Positions 34,831 through 45,247 of a stretch of DNA of 64,000 nucleotides are shown piece after piece (position 1 is the first letter of the stretch; each line of letters opens with the position of its first letter). Source of the DNA: Gluconacetobacter takamatsuzukensis (GTDB lineage Bacteria; Pseudomonadota; Alphaproteobacteria; Acetobacterales; Acetobacteraceae); contig NZ_JABEQK010000005.1 of the NCBI RefSeq assembly GCF_014174275.1, positions 1 through 64,000 of the forward strand, given 5' to 3'. The position numbers and the translations under genes are program-made. A model generated the notes under the pieces. That model had not been told where the DNA came from, did no database searches, and saw only the letters and a program-made list of their open reading frames with translations.

Positions 34831-36060
34831 CTACCGCAGCCCACCCACAAAATCGGCGATCCGCGCACAGGCCTCGCCCAGCACGTCGTCGCTGGTGGCA
34901 CAGGACAGGCGCAGATACGGTCCCAGCCCGAAGGCGCTGCCATGGACGCAGGCCACATGCTGCTCGTCCAGCAGCGCGCGGGCGAAATCCTCGTCGGTCC
35001 GGATCGCCTGCCCGCCCCGGCTGGTCCGCCCCAGGCAACCGGCAATGCCCGGATAGGCGTAGAACGCGCCTTCCGGCATGGCGCAGGTCACGCCGGGGAT
35101 GGCGCGCAGGGCATCGACCACCATCGTGCGGCGCCGCGCATAGGTATCGCGCATTTCAGCGATCAGCGAGGCCGGCCCGTCCAGCGCGGCGGCGGCGGCG
35201 GCCTGCGCGATGGAACAAATGCCCGAGGTCGCATTGCCCTGAATCCGCGTCATCATGCGGATCAGCCGCTCCGGGCCGCCCGCATAACCCACGCGCCAGC
35301 CGGTCATGGCATAGGATTTCGACACCCCGTTCACGGTCAGGATGCGCGACGCCAGATCGGGCGCCACGGCGGCGAGGGAATGATGCCGCGCCCCGTCGAA
35401 AACCAGATGTTCGTAGATCTCGTCGGACAGAATCCACGCCTGCGGGTAACGGCGCAGCACTTCGGCCACGGCTTCCAGATCCGCCAGCCCCATCACGGCG
35501 CCGGTCGGGTTGCTGGGGAAGTTCAGCACCACCCAGCGGGTGCGCGCCGACATCGCGGCTTCCAGCGCCGGCGCGGTCAGGCGAAACCCGTCTTCCTCCC
35601 GGCAGGCGGCGGCCACCGGCACGCCGCCGAACAGCCGCGCCGCCAGCGGGTAGCTGACCCAGTAGGGTGCGGGGATCACCACCTCGTCCCCGGCATCGAT
35701 CGTCGCCATGAAGGCGTTGAAGATCACCTGCTTGCCGCCGTTGGAGACCATGATCTCCGATAGCGCATAGTCCAGCCCGTTCTCGCGCGCGAACTTGCGC
35801 GCGATCGCGGTCTTCAGCGCCGGGGTGCCGTCGACGGGCGGATATTTCGTCTGCCCGTCCAGCGCCGCCCGATGCGCGGCCTCGATCACCGCGCGCGGGG
35901 TGGCGAAATCCGGCTCCCCGAGCGCAAGCGACAGTACCTGGTGCCCCTCGGCCCGCAGCGCCCGTGCCCGCACCGCCATGGCGATGGTGGCAGGCGATTC
36001 CAGCCGCCCGGTGCGGGTGGCGAAGCCGGGCTCCACCGCCCCGGCGGCAGACGTTGTCAT
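34831..36060 (-). CDS. Class I pyridoxal-phosphate aminotransferase (aspartate aminotransferase-like), copy 2
   Basis: A 409-residue fold type I enzyme of the alpha-proteobacterial AatA group. It has SLALGEPDFATP near residue 45, LNFPSNPTGAV, ILSDEIYEHLVF and the PLP-lysine motif NGVSKSYAMTGWRVGY. It transfers amino groups between aspartate or a related amino acid and 2-oxoglutarate. It follows a paralogue by 11 bases and shares about half of its residues by eye, so the pair is a tandem duplication with likely diverged specificity. Confidence 0.9.
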   Translation of the reverse strand: MTTSAAGAVEPGFATRTGRLESPATIAMAVRARALRAEGHQVLSLALGEPDFATPRAVIEAAHRAALDGQTKYPPVDGTPALKTAIARKFARENGLDYALSEIMVSNGGKQVIFNAFMATIDAGDEVVIPAPYWVSYPLAARLFGGVPVAAACREEDGFRLTAPALEAAMSARTRWVVLNFPSNPTGAVMGLADLEAVAEVLRRYPQAWILSDEIYEHLVFDGARHHSLAAVAPDLASRILTVNGVSKSYAMTGWRVGYAGGPERLIRMMTRIQGNATSGICSIAQAAAAAALDGPASLIAEMRDTYARRRTMVVDALRAIPGVTCAMPEGAFYAYPGIAGCLGRTSRGGQAIRTDEDFARALLDEQHVACVHGSAFGLGPYLRLSCATSDDVLGEACARIADFVGGLR

Positions 36061-36071
36061 CGGGCCGTCCC

Positions 36072-38307
<2,236 letters not shown>

Positions 38308-38460
38308 GATTCCGCGCCCTCTCCCTCGCCGCCCCGCCGCCGGACCGGGGCAAATGCCCCGGCCTCCCTTGCGGAAACGCCGAATATTTGCGATATAGAT
38401 TGAAGGTTCTCAACGGCGCATATCATTCGGCGTTCGGATTTTGAGTAACAACGCCCGGTG

Positions 38461-39054
38461 ATGGTGTGGCGGCATCGCGAAAGGATGCGCCCCTTGCTTG
38501 CTGGCAGTCCACATTATCCGGCCTTGGTCCTGAACGCCGATTTCAGGCCGCTTTCGTATTTCCCGCTCTCGCTCTGGTCGTGGCAGGATGCCATCAAGGC
38601 CGTGTTCCTCGACCGGGTCTCGGTCCTCAGCGAATATGACGAGGAAGTCCGCTCTCCCAGCCGGTCGCTGCGACTACCCAGCGTCATCGCGCTGAAGGAT
38701 TACATCCAGACGGCGCGCCGACCGGCCTTCACCCGCTTCAACGTCTTCCTGCGCGACAATTTTTCCTGCCAATACTGCCTGGACCGCCTGCCGACCCACG
38801 ACCTGACGTTCGATCACGTCATTCCGCGCTGCAAGGGTGGCCGCACCACGTGGGAAAATGTCGTCACCGCCTGTAGCCCCTGCAATCTGATGAAGGGCTC
38901 GCGGATGCCGCATGAACTCCACATGTATCCGCGCCGCACCCCCGCCCAGCCCTCAACCTGGGAATTGCAGGAAAACGGGCGCTCCTTCCCGCCGAACTAC
39001 CTGCATGAAAGCTGGCGGGATTATCTGTACTGGGACAGCGAACTGGATACCTGA
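38461..39054 (+). CDS. HNH endonuclease family protein
   Basis: A 197-residue protein with the conserved N-terminus PALVLNADFRPLSYFPLSLWSWQDAIKAVF and a C-terminal HNH nuclease domain. The domain has CQYCLDRLPTHDLTFDHVIPRCKGG (with the zinc-type Cys pair) and ACSPCNLMKGSRMP. Orthologues occur as a single chromosomal gene throughout alphaproteobacteria and are not linked to phages; their role is unknown. The exact start is uncertain (GTG 38458, ATG 38461 or ATG 38485). Repeat copy F follows. Confidence 0.9.
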   Translation: MVWRHRERMRPLLAGSPHYPALVLNADFRPLSYFPLSLWSWQDAIKAVFLDRVSVLSEYDEEVRSPSRSLRLPSVIALKDYIQTARRPAFTRFNVFLRDNFSCQYCLDRLPTHDLTFDHVIPRCKGGRTTWENVVTACSPCNLMKGSRMPHELHMYPRRTPAQPSTWELQENGRSFPPNYLHESWRDYLYWDSELDT

Positions 39055-39074
39055 CCCGTCGCGCCCGGCACCCC

Positions 39075-39217
39075 CAGGCTGTTTCAAAAACCCCGATAGC
39101 AGGCGGAAACATGGCGCGCGCCATGTGCCTGGCCATGGTTTTCGAGCATCGGAGCGGAGCGCCATCAGGCGCAGGAAACCCCGCCGCCAAGCCACCGCCA
39201 GCGGGGCTTTTGCAGCC
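39075..39217 (-). repeat. Structured 3'-end repeat, copy F (diverged)
   Basis: About 143 bp whose minus strand reads in the canonical direction, 17 bases behind the stop of the leftward chemoreceptor gene. Outer arms GGCTG / CAGCC and CCCCG / CGGGG pair. The middle stem GGTTT / AAACC and the core word CGCTCCGCTCCGATGCTC are recognisable. The terminal hairpin is replaced by an 18-bp perfect palindrome, ACATGGCGCGCGCCATGT. Sequence is diverged but the architecture is kept. Confidence 0.75.
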
Positions 39218-39233
39218 GCCTTTCAGCCAGCTT

Positions 39234-41090
39234 TCAGCCGGACAGCAGCGCCGGCGCCATTTCAGGCTTGCGGGCCGCGACATCCTTCCGGGGCGCAGCC
39301 GCCCTCGGCAGGCGGAATTTCTCCACCAGGCCGTTGAGCCGCCGCCCCTCGGTGGCCAGCCGCCGCGAAGTTCCGTTGAACGTCTCGGCAACATGGGTGT
39401 TCTGCTGCGTCGTCTGGTCCAGCGAACCGATGGCGGCATTGATCTCCGACAGGCTGGACGATTGCTCCTTCGCCGCCACGGCGATGGCATCCAGATGCTG
39501 CCCCATCTGGCCGATGAAGTCCGAGATCGTCCGCAGCGTCCCGCTGCAATCCTTGACCCGGGTCGATCCCTCCTTCACGTCGGCGGCGGTCGCGCGGATC
39601 ACGCTTCGCACATCCCGGGCCGCGTCGGCGCATTTCTGCGCCAGCGAGCGCACTTCGCTGGCCACCACGGTAAAGCCCCTTCCCGCATCCCCGGCCCTGG
39701 CGGCCTCGACGCTGGCATTCAGCGCCAGGATATTGGTCTGGAAGGCAATGCTGTCGATCATGTCCACGATCGCGGCGATCTTTTCCGATCCCCGCTCGAT
39801 CCGGCTCATCGCCTCTTCCGTCTGGAGCGTGATCGTGCTCGACGCCGCCGCCGACTGGCGCGCCCGCGCCCCGATCTGGCGGGCATTCTCCGACCGTTCC
39901 GCCGTATCCGCCACGGTCCTGACGATCCCCGACACCGCCGCGTTCGTCTGTTCCAGCGCGGCGGCCTGGTGCTCGGTCCGGCGCGCCAGGTTCTCGGCCC
40001 CGGCCGCCAGTTCGTGGGTCCCGTCGCTGATCACGCGCACCGCGCCCGACATCTGGCCGAACGCCGCGCCAAGCTGGGCCAGCGACTGGTTGAAGTCCCG
40101 CCGCAGCGATTCGAATGCCGCCGAGAACGGGGTGGTGATCTGGAACGACAGGTCCCCGCCCGCCATCCGCTTCAGCCCGTCCGCCAGCGCGCTGGTGGCC
40201 TGGAGCAGCCATTCCCGCGCCTCGGCCTCGGCCCGTTCCTGAATGGCGATCCGCTCGGCCTCCGCGCGCCGGCGCTGGCTCTCGGCATCCCGCTCCAGTT
40301 CCTGCTTCGCGATGGCCGCCACCCGAAAGATTTCCAGCGAGCGCGAAATCGCCCCGATCTCGTCGGTCCTGCCCGCCATCGGAAATGTCAGGTCCGTCTC
40401 GCCGGCCGCCAGCCGGGTGATGGAGCCATTGATCCGCTGGAGCGGCCGCAGGATCGTGTACAGAACGACCAGAACCGCCGCCAGCATCACCACGAACAGC
40501 ACGGCATACGCCGCATAGACCTGGCGGATCGTGGTCTTGTACACGGCCTCCGACTGCACGCCGTACAGCGCCGCATCCCTGATGCTGCCATCGAGGAACG
40601 AGGTCAGCGTTTCCGAAACCGTCTCCTCCGCATCGACCAGGTCCTGGCCCGCGGTCGCCACAGCCTGCGCGTGGTCCTGGGCTGCCGACCAGTTCTTGAA
40701 GGTATCGTCGTGCAGGTCCTTGTACTGGAACCACTGTTCCTGGATATTATGGAACAGCGCCTGCTCGCGGTCGGTGGTGATGAACGGCACATACTGGTCG
40801 ATCGCATGGGCGATCTTGTCCGACGCCGCATCGCTGGCACCCGCCAGGGCCTTGAAATCACCCTGCGACGACGCGGTAAGCTGCTTGATCTCGATGCCCC
40901 GGAAATTCTGGATCTCGGTGCGCAGGGTCGACAGCGCCCTGATGCTCGCCAGCGAGCGGTTGGCAATGTCCTCGACCCGTCCATTGACGTAGGTCAGCCC
41001 CCGTATCGAAAACAATCCCGAGAAAATACAGGACAGGGCAATCAGGAACAGAACGATACTCAACGACCCTTTGATGCCAGGCGATCGCAC
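39234..41090 (-). CDS. Methyl-accepting chemotaxis protein
   Basis: A 618-residue transmembrane chemoreceptor. TM1 is at about residues 8-30 and TM2 at about 190-215, bracketing a periplasmic four-helix-bundle sensor. Two HAMP-type segments follow (from ILRPLQRINGSITRLAAGE and near residue 315). The signalling tip is IAFQTNILALNASVEAARAG. The C-terminus lacks a CheR-docking pentapeptide. No che or flagellar genes are in the window. The ligand is unknown; the periplasmic domain has no recognisable pocket motif. Confidence 0.92.
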   Translation of the reverse strand: MRSPGIKGSLSIVLFLIALSCIFSGLFSIRGLTYVNGRVEDIANRSLASIRALSTLRTEIQNFRGIEIKQLTASSQGDFKALAGASDAASDKIAHAIDQYVPFITTDREQALFHNIQEQWFQYKDLHDDTFKNWSAAQDHAQAVATAGQDLVDAEETVSETLTSFLDGSIRDAALYGVQSEAVYKTTIRQVYAAYAVLFVVMLAAVLVVLYTILRPLQRINGSITRLAAGETDLTFPMAGRTDEIGAISRSLEIFRVAAIAKQELERDAESQRRRAEAERIAIQERAEAEAREWLLQATSALADGLKRMAGGDLSFQITTPFSAAFESLRRDFNQSLAQLGAAFGQMSGAVRVISDGTHELAAGAENLARRTEHQAAALEQTNAAVSGIVRTVADTAERSENARQIGARARQSAAASSTITLQTEEAMSRIERGSEKIAAIVDMIDSIAFQTNILALNASVEAARAGDAGRGFTVVASEVRSLAQKCADAARDVRSVIRATAADVKEGSTRVKDCSGTLRTISDFIGQMGQHLDAIAVAAKEQSSSLSEINAAIGSLDQTTQQNTHVAETFNGTSRRLATEGRRLNGLVEKFRLPRAAAPRKDVAARKPEMAPALLSG

Positions 41091-41280
41091 ATTCCATCCT
41101 TTCGCACGCCGCCCACGGCCGGAATGGCCGGGCCAGACGGGCGCAACCTACAATCGATCGGCCGGCCGGATTGTGAAGTTTATATTTACTTTGCAGTCCC
41201 ACCCGCCGCCGGCGCGTTCCCTGCGGACGCCCCTTCCCGCCCCCCCTCCCGGCCCTTGACCCAGATCATGGAATCCCGGG

Positions 41281-41306
41281 CGGCGTGCTCATCATAGTGC
41301 ACGCCG
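41281..41306 (+). promoter_or_regulatory. 8-bp inverted repeat upstream of an SDR gene
   Basis: CGGCGTGC and GCACGCCG, perfectly complementary with 10 bases between, lie 22-48 bases before the SDR start and just before its AAGGAG site. It could be an operator or a leader hairpin. Confidence 0.45.
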
Positions 41307-41328
41307 TTTCTGACCAAGGAGCTTCGTC

Positions 41329-42096
41329 ATGGCACGTGTTTCCGGCAAAGTCGCGATCGTCACCGGGGCCTCCCTCGGCATCGGCAAGGCCACCGCCCTG
41401 ATGCTGGCCCGCGAAGGCGCGAAAGTCGCCGTCGCCGACCTGAAACAGGAGGAAGGGCAGGCCGTCGTCGCCGAAATCGAGGCCGCGGGCGGCGAAGCCC
41501 TGTTCATCCCCCTCGATGTCAGCCGCGAAGAGGACTGGGCCCGGGCCATCGCCGCCGTCCTGGCCCGCTTCGGGCGGCTGGACATCGCGGTCAACAATGC
41601 CGGCATCGCCTATGCCGGCACGGTCGAGAGCACCAGCCTGCACGACTGGCACCGCGTGCAGTCGATCAATCTCGACGGCGTGTTCCTGGGCACGAAGGCC
41701 GCCATCGCGGCGATGAAGGGCCATGGCGGCTCGATCGTCAACCTGTCCTCGATCGAGGGGCTGATCGGCGACCCCACCCTGGCCGCCTACAATGCCAGCA
41801 AGGGCGGCGTGCGCCTGTTCACCAAGTCGGCGGCATTGCACTGCGCCCAGTCCGGCTACCGGATCCGCGTCAATTCCGTCCATCCCGGCTATATCTGGAC
41901 CCCGATGGTCCAGGGCCTGACGGGCGAGACGCCGGACCAGCTCGCCGCCCGCAAACGGCTCGAGGCCCTGCACCCGCTGGGCCATCTGGGCGAGGCCGAC
42001 GACATCGCCTTCGGTATCCTCTACCTGGCGTCCGACGAATCGAAATTCATGACCGGCAGCGAACTGGTCATCGATGGCGGCTATACCGCTCAATAG
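41329..42096 (+). CDS. Short-chain dehydrogenase/reductase
   Basis: A 255-residue classical SDR. The cofactor motif TGASLGIG lies at residues 12-19, with NNAG, catalytic Ser in NLSSIEG and YNASKGG for Tyr and Lys. Asp in VAVADLK (end of beta 2) favours NAD(H). The C-terminus DGGYTAQ is typical of the 3-oxoacyl/glucose-dehydrogenase-like group; the substrate cannot be assigned. A good AAGGAG site precedes the ATG by 8 bases. A hairpin with a T-run follows. Confidence 0.88.
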   Translation: MARVSGKVAIVTGASLGIGKATALMLAREGAKVAVADLKQEEGQAVVAEIEAAGGEALFIPLDVSREEDWARAIAAVLARFGRLDIAVNNAGIAYAGTVESTSLHDWHRVQSINLDGVFLGTKAAIAAMKGHGGSIVNLSSIEGLIGDPTLAAYNASKGGVRLFTKSAALHCAQSGYRIRVNSVHPGYIWTPMVQGLTGETPDQLAARKRLEALHPLGHLGEADDIAFGILYLASDESKFMTGSELVIDGGYTAQ

Positions 42097-42118
42097 GCAC
42101 CGTTTTTACAGGATGAAG

Positions 42119-42138
42119 AGCTGCCGCGGGCGGCTTTT
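42119..42138 (+). terminator. Intrinsic terminator after the SDR gene
   Basis: AGCTGCC-gcg-GGCGGCT (one G-T pair) is followed directly by TTTTCG, 23 bases beyond the SDR stop codon. Confidence 0.65.
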
Positions 42139-42257
42139 CGTCCACACATGCCCGAAAAGACAGTATTTCAGGCACATTTCGTTACGATGGGGTTAGACAT
42201 TTTTCCGGTCCCGCTGCTACCGTCCCGACATCTTTAACCATTGGGACACGCTCCTCC

Positions 42258-42527
42258 ATGAGCAAGGCTTTCATCGCCGCCGTTCTTCAGGATTCTCTTA
42301 ACTGCACGGGCGTTGCCGCCGGCAAGGCCGCCAACGACCTGATCGATGCGATCGTGGCCACGTTGCACCAGGAAGGCGGCTTTACCCTGCCCTCCTTCGG
42401 AACGTTCACCGTGCACAAGACGAAGGCCCGCAAGGCACTCAATCCCCGCACCGGCGAGTCGGTAAAGGTCAAGGCCGGCAAGACCGTCCGCTTCAAGGCC
42501 AGCCCGAACCTGAAAAAGGCGGTCTGA
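42258..42527 (+). CDS. hup: HU family DNA-binding protein
   Basis: An 89-residue nucleoid protein. The family motif is slightly modified: FGTFTVHKTKARKALNPRTGESVKVKA covers the DNA-binding arm, with the usual Pro at its tip in NPRTG. The N-terminal helix pair starts MSKAFIAAVLQDSLN. A single-gene unit with its own promoter region (42139-42257) and a strong hairpin behind it. Confidence 0.95.
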   Translation: MSKAFIAAVLQDSLNCTGVAAGKAANDLIDAIVATLHQEGGFTLPSFGTFTVHKTKARKALNPRTGESVKVKAGKTVRFKASPNLKKAV

Positions 42528-42535
42528 CCGGGCCC

Positions 42536-42568
42536 GCATGGGGGCACGGTCCATCGCCGCCCCCATGC
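42536..42568 (+). terminator. Hairpin after the HU gene
   Basis: GCATGGGGGC and GCCCCCATGC form a perfect 10-bp stem with a 13-base loop, starting 8 bases after the stop codon. No T-run follows. Confidence 0.55.
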
Positions 42569-42649
42569 ATCCCGCCCCGGCCCCGCCGCGTTTCTCCCCC
42601 AGCCGGCCGAAACCCGCCGCGCCTCCAGCCGTGGAGAGATCGCGCCCCC

Positions 42650-42934
42650 ATGCCCACCCAGCACCCGCGCCTGACGATCCGCTATTGCGTCCGCTGCAAC
42701 TGGCTGCTGCGCGCGGCCTGGATGGCGCAGGAACTCCTCTCGACCTTCGGCGACACGCTGGGCGAGGTCGCGCTGATCCCCGACAGCAGCGGCGGCCGCT
42801 TCGAGATCACGCTCGACGACCGGCTGCTGTGGGAACGCACGCGCGACGGCGGCTTCCCCGGACCGAAAGACCTGAAGCAGAGAGTGCGCGACGTCCTGGA
42901 CCCCGAGCGGTCCCTCGGCCACACCGACCGCTGA
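42650..42934 (+). CDS. SelT/SelW/SelH (Rdx) family redox protein
   Basis: A 94-residue thioredoxin-like protein with the motif CVRC at residues 13-16 (RYCVRCNWLLRAAWMAQELLS); selenoprotein homologues have Sec in place of the second Cys. FEITLDDRLLWERTRDGGFPGPKDLKQRVRD matches the family C-terminus. A thiol redox role is likely; partners are unknown. The TGA stop codon is the first part of repeat copy C. Confidence 0.88.
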   Translation: MPTQHPRLTIRYCVRCNWLLRAAWMAQELLSTFGDTLGEVALIPDSSGGRFEITLDDRLLWERTRDGGFPGPKDLKQRVRDVLDPERSLGHTDR

Positions 42935-43097
42935 AAGCCTGCCCGGAAATGCGGGCTGGTGGCGATCCGACGCGCGTTTCCTGTGCTCCGATGCTCACGG
43001 CCATCAAGGCCGCTCCGCTTCGGTGCTCGGAAACACACGACGGGCGCGGCCCTTCGGGCCGCTCTCGCTCGCCAGCCCACATTTCCGGGCAGGCTTT
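42934..43097 (+). repeat. Structured 3'-end repeat, copy C (full length, most symmetric)
   Basis: 164 bp beginning at the last base of the SelW-like stop codon. Outer arms AAAGCCTGCCCGGAAAT and its exact complement (43081-43097) form a perfect 17-bp stem, extended by GGGCTGG / CCAGCCC. The middle stem is GTTTCC / GGAAAC. The terminal hairpin GCGGCCC-ttc-GGGCCGC differs in sequence from those of A, B and D but is fully paired. It is the reference copy for the family. Confidence 0.93.
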
Positions 43098-43203
43098 CCC
43101 TCCGCGCGAATCCTCTTGGTCTCGGTTCGCGGGCTGGCTTTCCTCCGACATTCCACTTCATCGCGCTTCGCAGTATGACGGCGGGACGTTCGACGACCGG
43201 AGC

Positions 43204-43686
43204 ATGTCCATGACCACCCAGCCTGCCGACCAACGCGTCACGCCCGACGACCTGCTGGACAGTGTCGCGGCGATCCTGGCCGGGGAACCGGACCTGATCG
43301 CCAACGCGGCCAACGTCGCCGCCCTGCTGTTCGAGGCCCTGCCCCGCATCAACTGGGCCGGATTCTATTTCCTGCGCGACGACCAGCTGGTGCTGGGGCC
43401 GTTCCAGGGCCGGGTCGCCTGCACCCGCATCCCGCTGGGCAAGGGCGTCTGCGGCACCGCCGCGACGAAGCGCGAGACCATCGTGGTGCCCGATGTCCAC
43501 GCCTTTCCCGGCCATATCGCCTGCGACGCGGCCTCGGCGTCCGAAATCGTGGTGCCCCTTATCGCCGGCGACCGGCTGATCGGCGTGCTGGATATCGACA
43601 GCCCGATCCCCGACCGTTTCACACCGCAGGACCGGCAGCTCGTGGAAGCTGTGGCAGCCCTGCTGGTCCGCACTGTCCCGGCATGA
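43204..43686 (+). CDS. msrC: Free methionine-(R)-sulfoxide reductase
   Basis: A 160-residue GAF-domain enzyme (YebR/fRMsr type). The active-site cysteines appear in GRVACTRIPLGKGVCGTAA and GHIACDAASASEIVVPL, as in the E. coli enzyme. It reduces free Met-R-sulfoxide, an oxidative-damage product. ATG 43204 or ATG 43210 may start it. The last 68 bases overlap, on the opposite strand, the 3' end of the diguanylate cyclase gene. Confidence 0.93.
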   Translation: MSMTTQPADQRVTPDDLLDSVAAILAGEPDLIANAANVAALLFEALPRINWAGFYFLRDDQLVLGPFQGRVACTRIPLGKGVCGTAATKRETIVVPDVHAFPGHIACDAASASEIVVPLIAGDRLIGVLDIDSPIPDRFTPQDRQLVEAVAALLVRTVPA

Positions 43687-45247
43687 CCCCGCCGCCCAGG
43701 GGGGCCGTATCGCGCGGCAGGTCGGCGTAGAAGGCCGCCCGGTTCCGGCCCGATGCCTTGGCGTGATACATCGCATGGTCCGCGCACCACAGCAGATGCG
43801 CCGATGTATCGGCATCGCCCGGCACCGCCGCCACCCCGATGCTGGCGGTGACGGGATAGGATACGGCATCCACCCGAAACCCGCCGCGAAACTTCAGCAG
43901 AAACGCATCGATCAGCGCCGTGATCACCGCACCGCGCGGATCGGCCAGGATCAGCGCGGTGAATTCGTCCCCCGACAGCCGCGCCGCGATCCCCATCGCC
44001 TCGGTGCCGTCCTCGGTCGCATCGCGCACCGTGGCGCTCAGCGCATTCGCCACCGCCCCCAGCAGCGCATCGCCGGTGCGGTGGCCATGCACGTCGTTGA
44101 CCTGCTTGAAATTATCCAGGTCGATGAACAGCATCGTCAGCGGCCGGCCCGTCGTGGTGCTGAGGTGAAAGAACTGGTCCAGCCGGTCATTGAAATAGAT
44201 CCGGTTGCCGATCCCCGTCACCGAATCCGTCTCGTACAACTGCCGGATCTGCCGCAGCGACCGCGTCAGCTGCCCATGCAGCATCCGTACGTTCGCCGCC
44301 AGCCGCCCGACCTCGCCCATGTCGGGCACGTCGATATCCTTGCGCCGGTTTTCCGTGATCGCCGTCACCTGCCGGTCCAGCTCCTCGACCGGCGCGATGA
44401 TATAACGGCGCACCAGCAGCATCAGGATTCCGACCGAAATCACGCTGAAGCCAATGACGAACACGCCGGTCACGGCGGCAAAGCGCGTCAGCGGCCCCCG
44501 CAGATAGGTCGCCGAGGGCGTCTCCTGCGCATACAGGCCCGGCGCAAGCTGGATACTGGCGGACAATCCCCCGCGCGATACCGGCGCGGTGGCCACCAGC
44601 TTGACCGGCGCGCCGTAATCGTGGGCCATGGTACGCCGGATCATCTCGAAGCGCAGGGGCCGCACCCCCACCTGCATGACCAGCGACTGGTCCGGCTGCG
44701 GCCCGCCGATCCCCACGCCGCCGGTGCGCGCCTGCACCTTCGCGGCCATCACCAGATAGGTCGCGTCATCCCCCTCGGTGATCAATCCAGTGCGCGAGCC
44801 CACATCGTCGTTCAGCACTCCCTGCGCAAACGCCGCCTGGCGCGGCCCCAGCGCCTGGAACGGGTCGGCCCCGTTGTCGAAATAGAAGATCTGCCGCCCG
44901 TCGGACTGGAAGATGCTGCACGACACGCTCGTCCCGTCATTGGGCACCAGCGATTGCAGACTGTCCTGGACACCGATCCCCAGGACCCGGGTCCGGTATT
45001 CGGCATCGCTTTCGTCGACGAAGGTCAGGAAGGCGGAACTGTTGCGCACCACATACAGCAATTGCGAATCCAGCGACGCGTATTTGGCATAGGCGTTCTG
45101 GAGCTGCGACAGGTTCTGCTGGAGCCTAGCCACGTTCTGCGCGATCAGCGCATGGCGATAGCCCAGATACGCCGCCCCGCCCGCCAGGATATGCCCAAGC
45201 AGGACGATGGGGAACAGAACCGCGAAGGCGCGTCTATTGAGCGTCAT
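43619..45247 (-). CDS. Membrane diguanylate cyclase with periplasmic sensor
   Basis: A 542-residue protein. TM1 lies at about residues 8-30, a periplasmic sensor of about 230 residues follows, TM2 at about 268-292, a HAMP-like linker (RRYIIAPVEELDRQVTAITENRRKDI), and then a GGDEF domain. The domain has DSVTGIGNR, DLDNFKQVNDVHGH and active-site SGDEF, a variant that is active in other cyclases. It should make cyclic di-GMP in response to a periplasmic cue. The start overlaps the end of a PotD-like binding protein gene by 14 bases, which suggests the two act together. The C-terminal 22 codons overlap msrC. Confidence 0.9.
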   Translation of the reverse strand: MTLNRRAFAVLFPIVLLGHILAGGAAYLGYRHALIAQNVARLQQNLSQLQNAYAKYASLDSQLLYVVRNSSAFLTFVDESDAEYRTRVLGIGVQDSLQSLVPNDGTSVSCSIFQSDGRQIFYFDNGADPFQALGPRQAAFAQGVLNDDVGSRTGLITEGDDATYLVMAAKVQARTGGVGIGGPQPDQSLVMQVGVRPLRFEMIRRTMAHDYGAPVKLVATAPVSRGGLSASIQLAPGLYAQETPSATYLRGPLTRFAAVTGVFVIGFSVISVGILMLLVRRYIIAPVEELDRQVTAITENRRKDIDVPDMGEVGRLAANVRMLHGQLTRSLRQIRQLYETDSVTGIGNRIYFNDRLDQFFHLSTTTGRPLTMLFIDLDNFKQVNDVHGHRTGDALLGAVANALSATVRDATEDGTEAMGIAARLSGDEFTALILADPRGAVITALIDAFLLKFRGGFRVDAVSYPVTASIGVAAVPGDADTSAHLLWCADHAMYHAKASGRNRAAFYADLPRDTAPLGGGVMPGQCGPAGLPQLPRAAGPAV

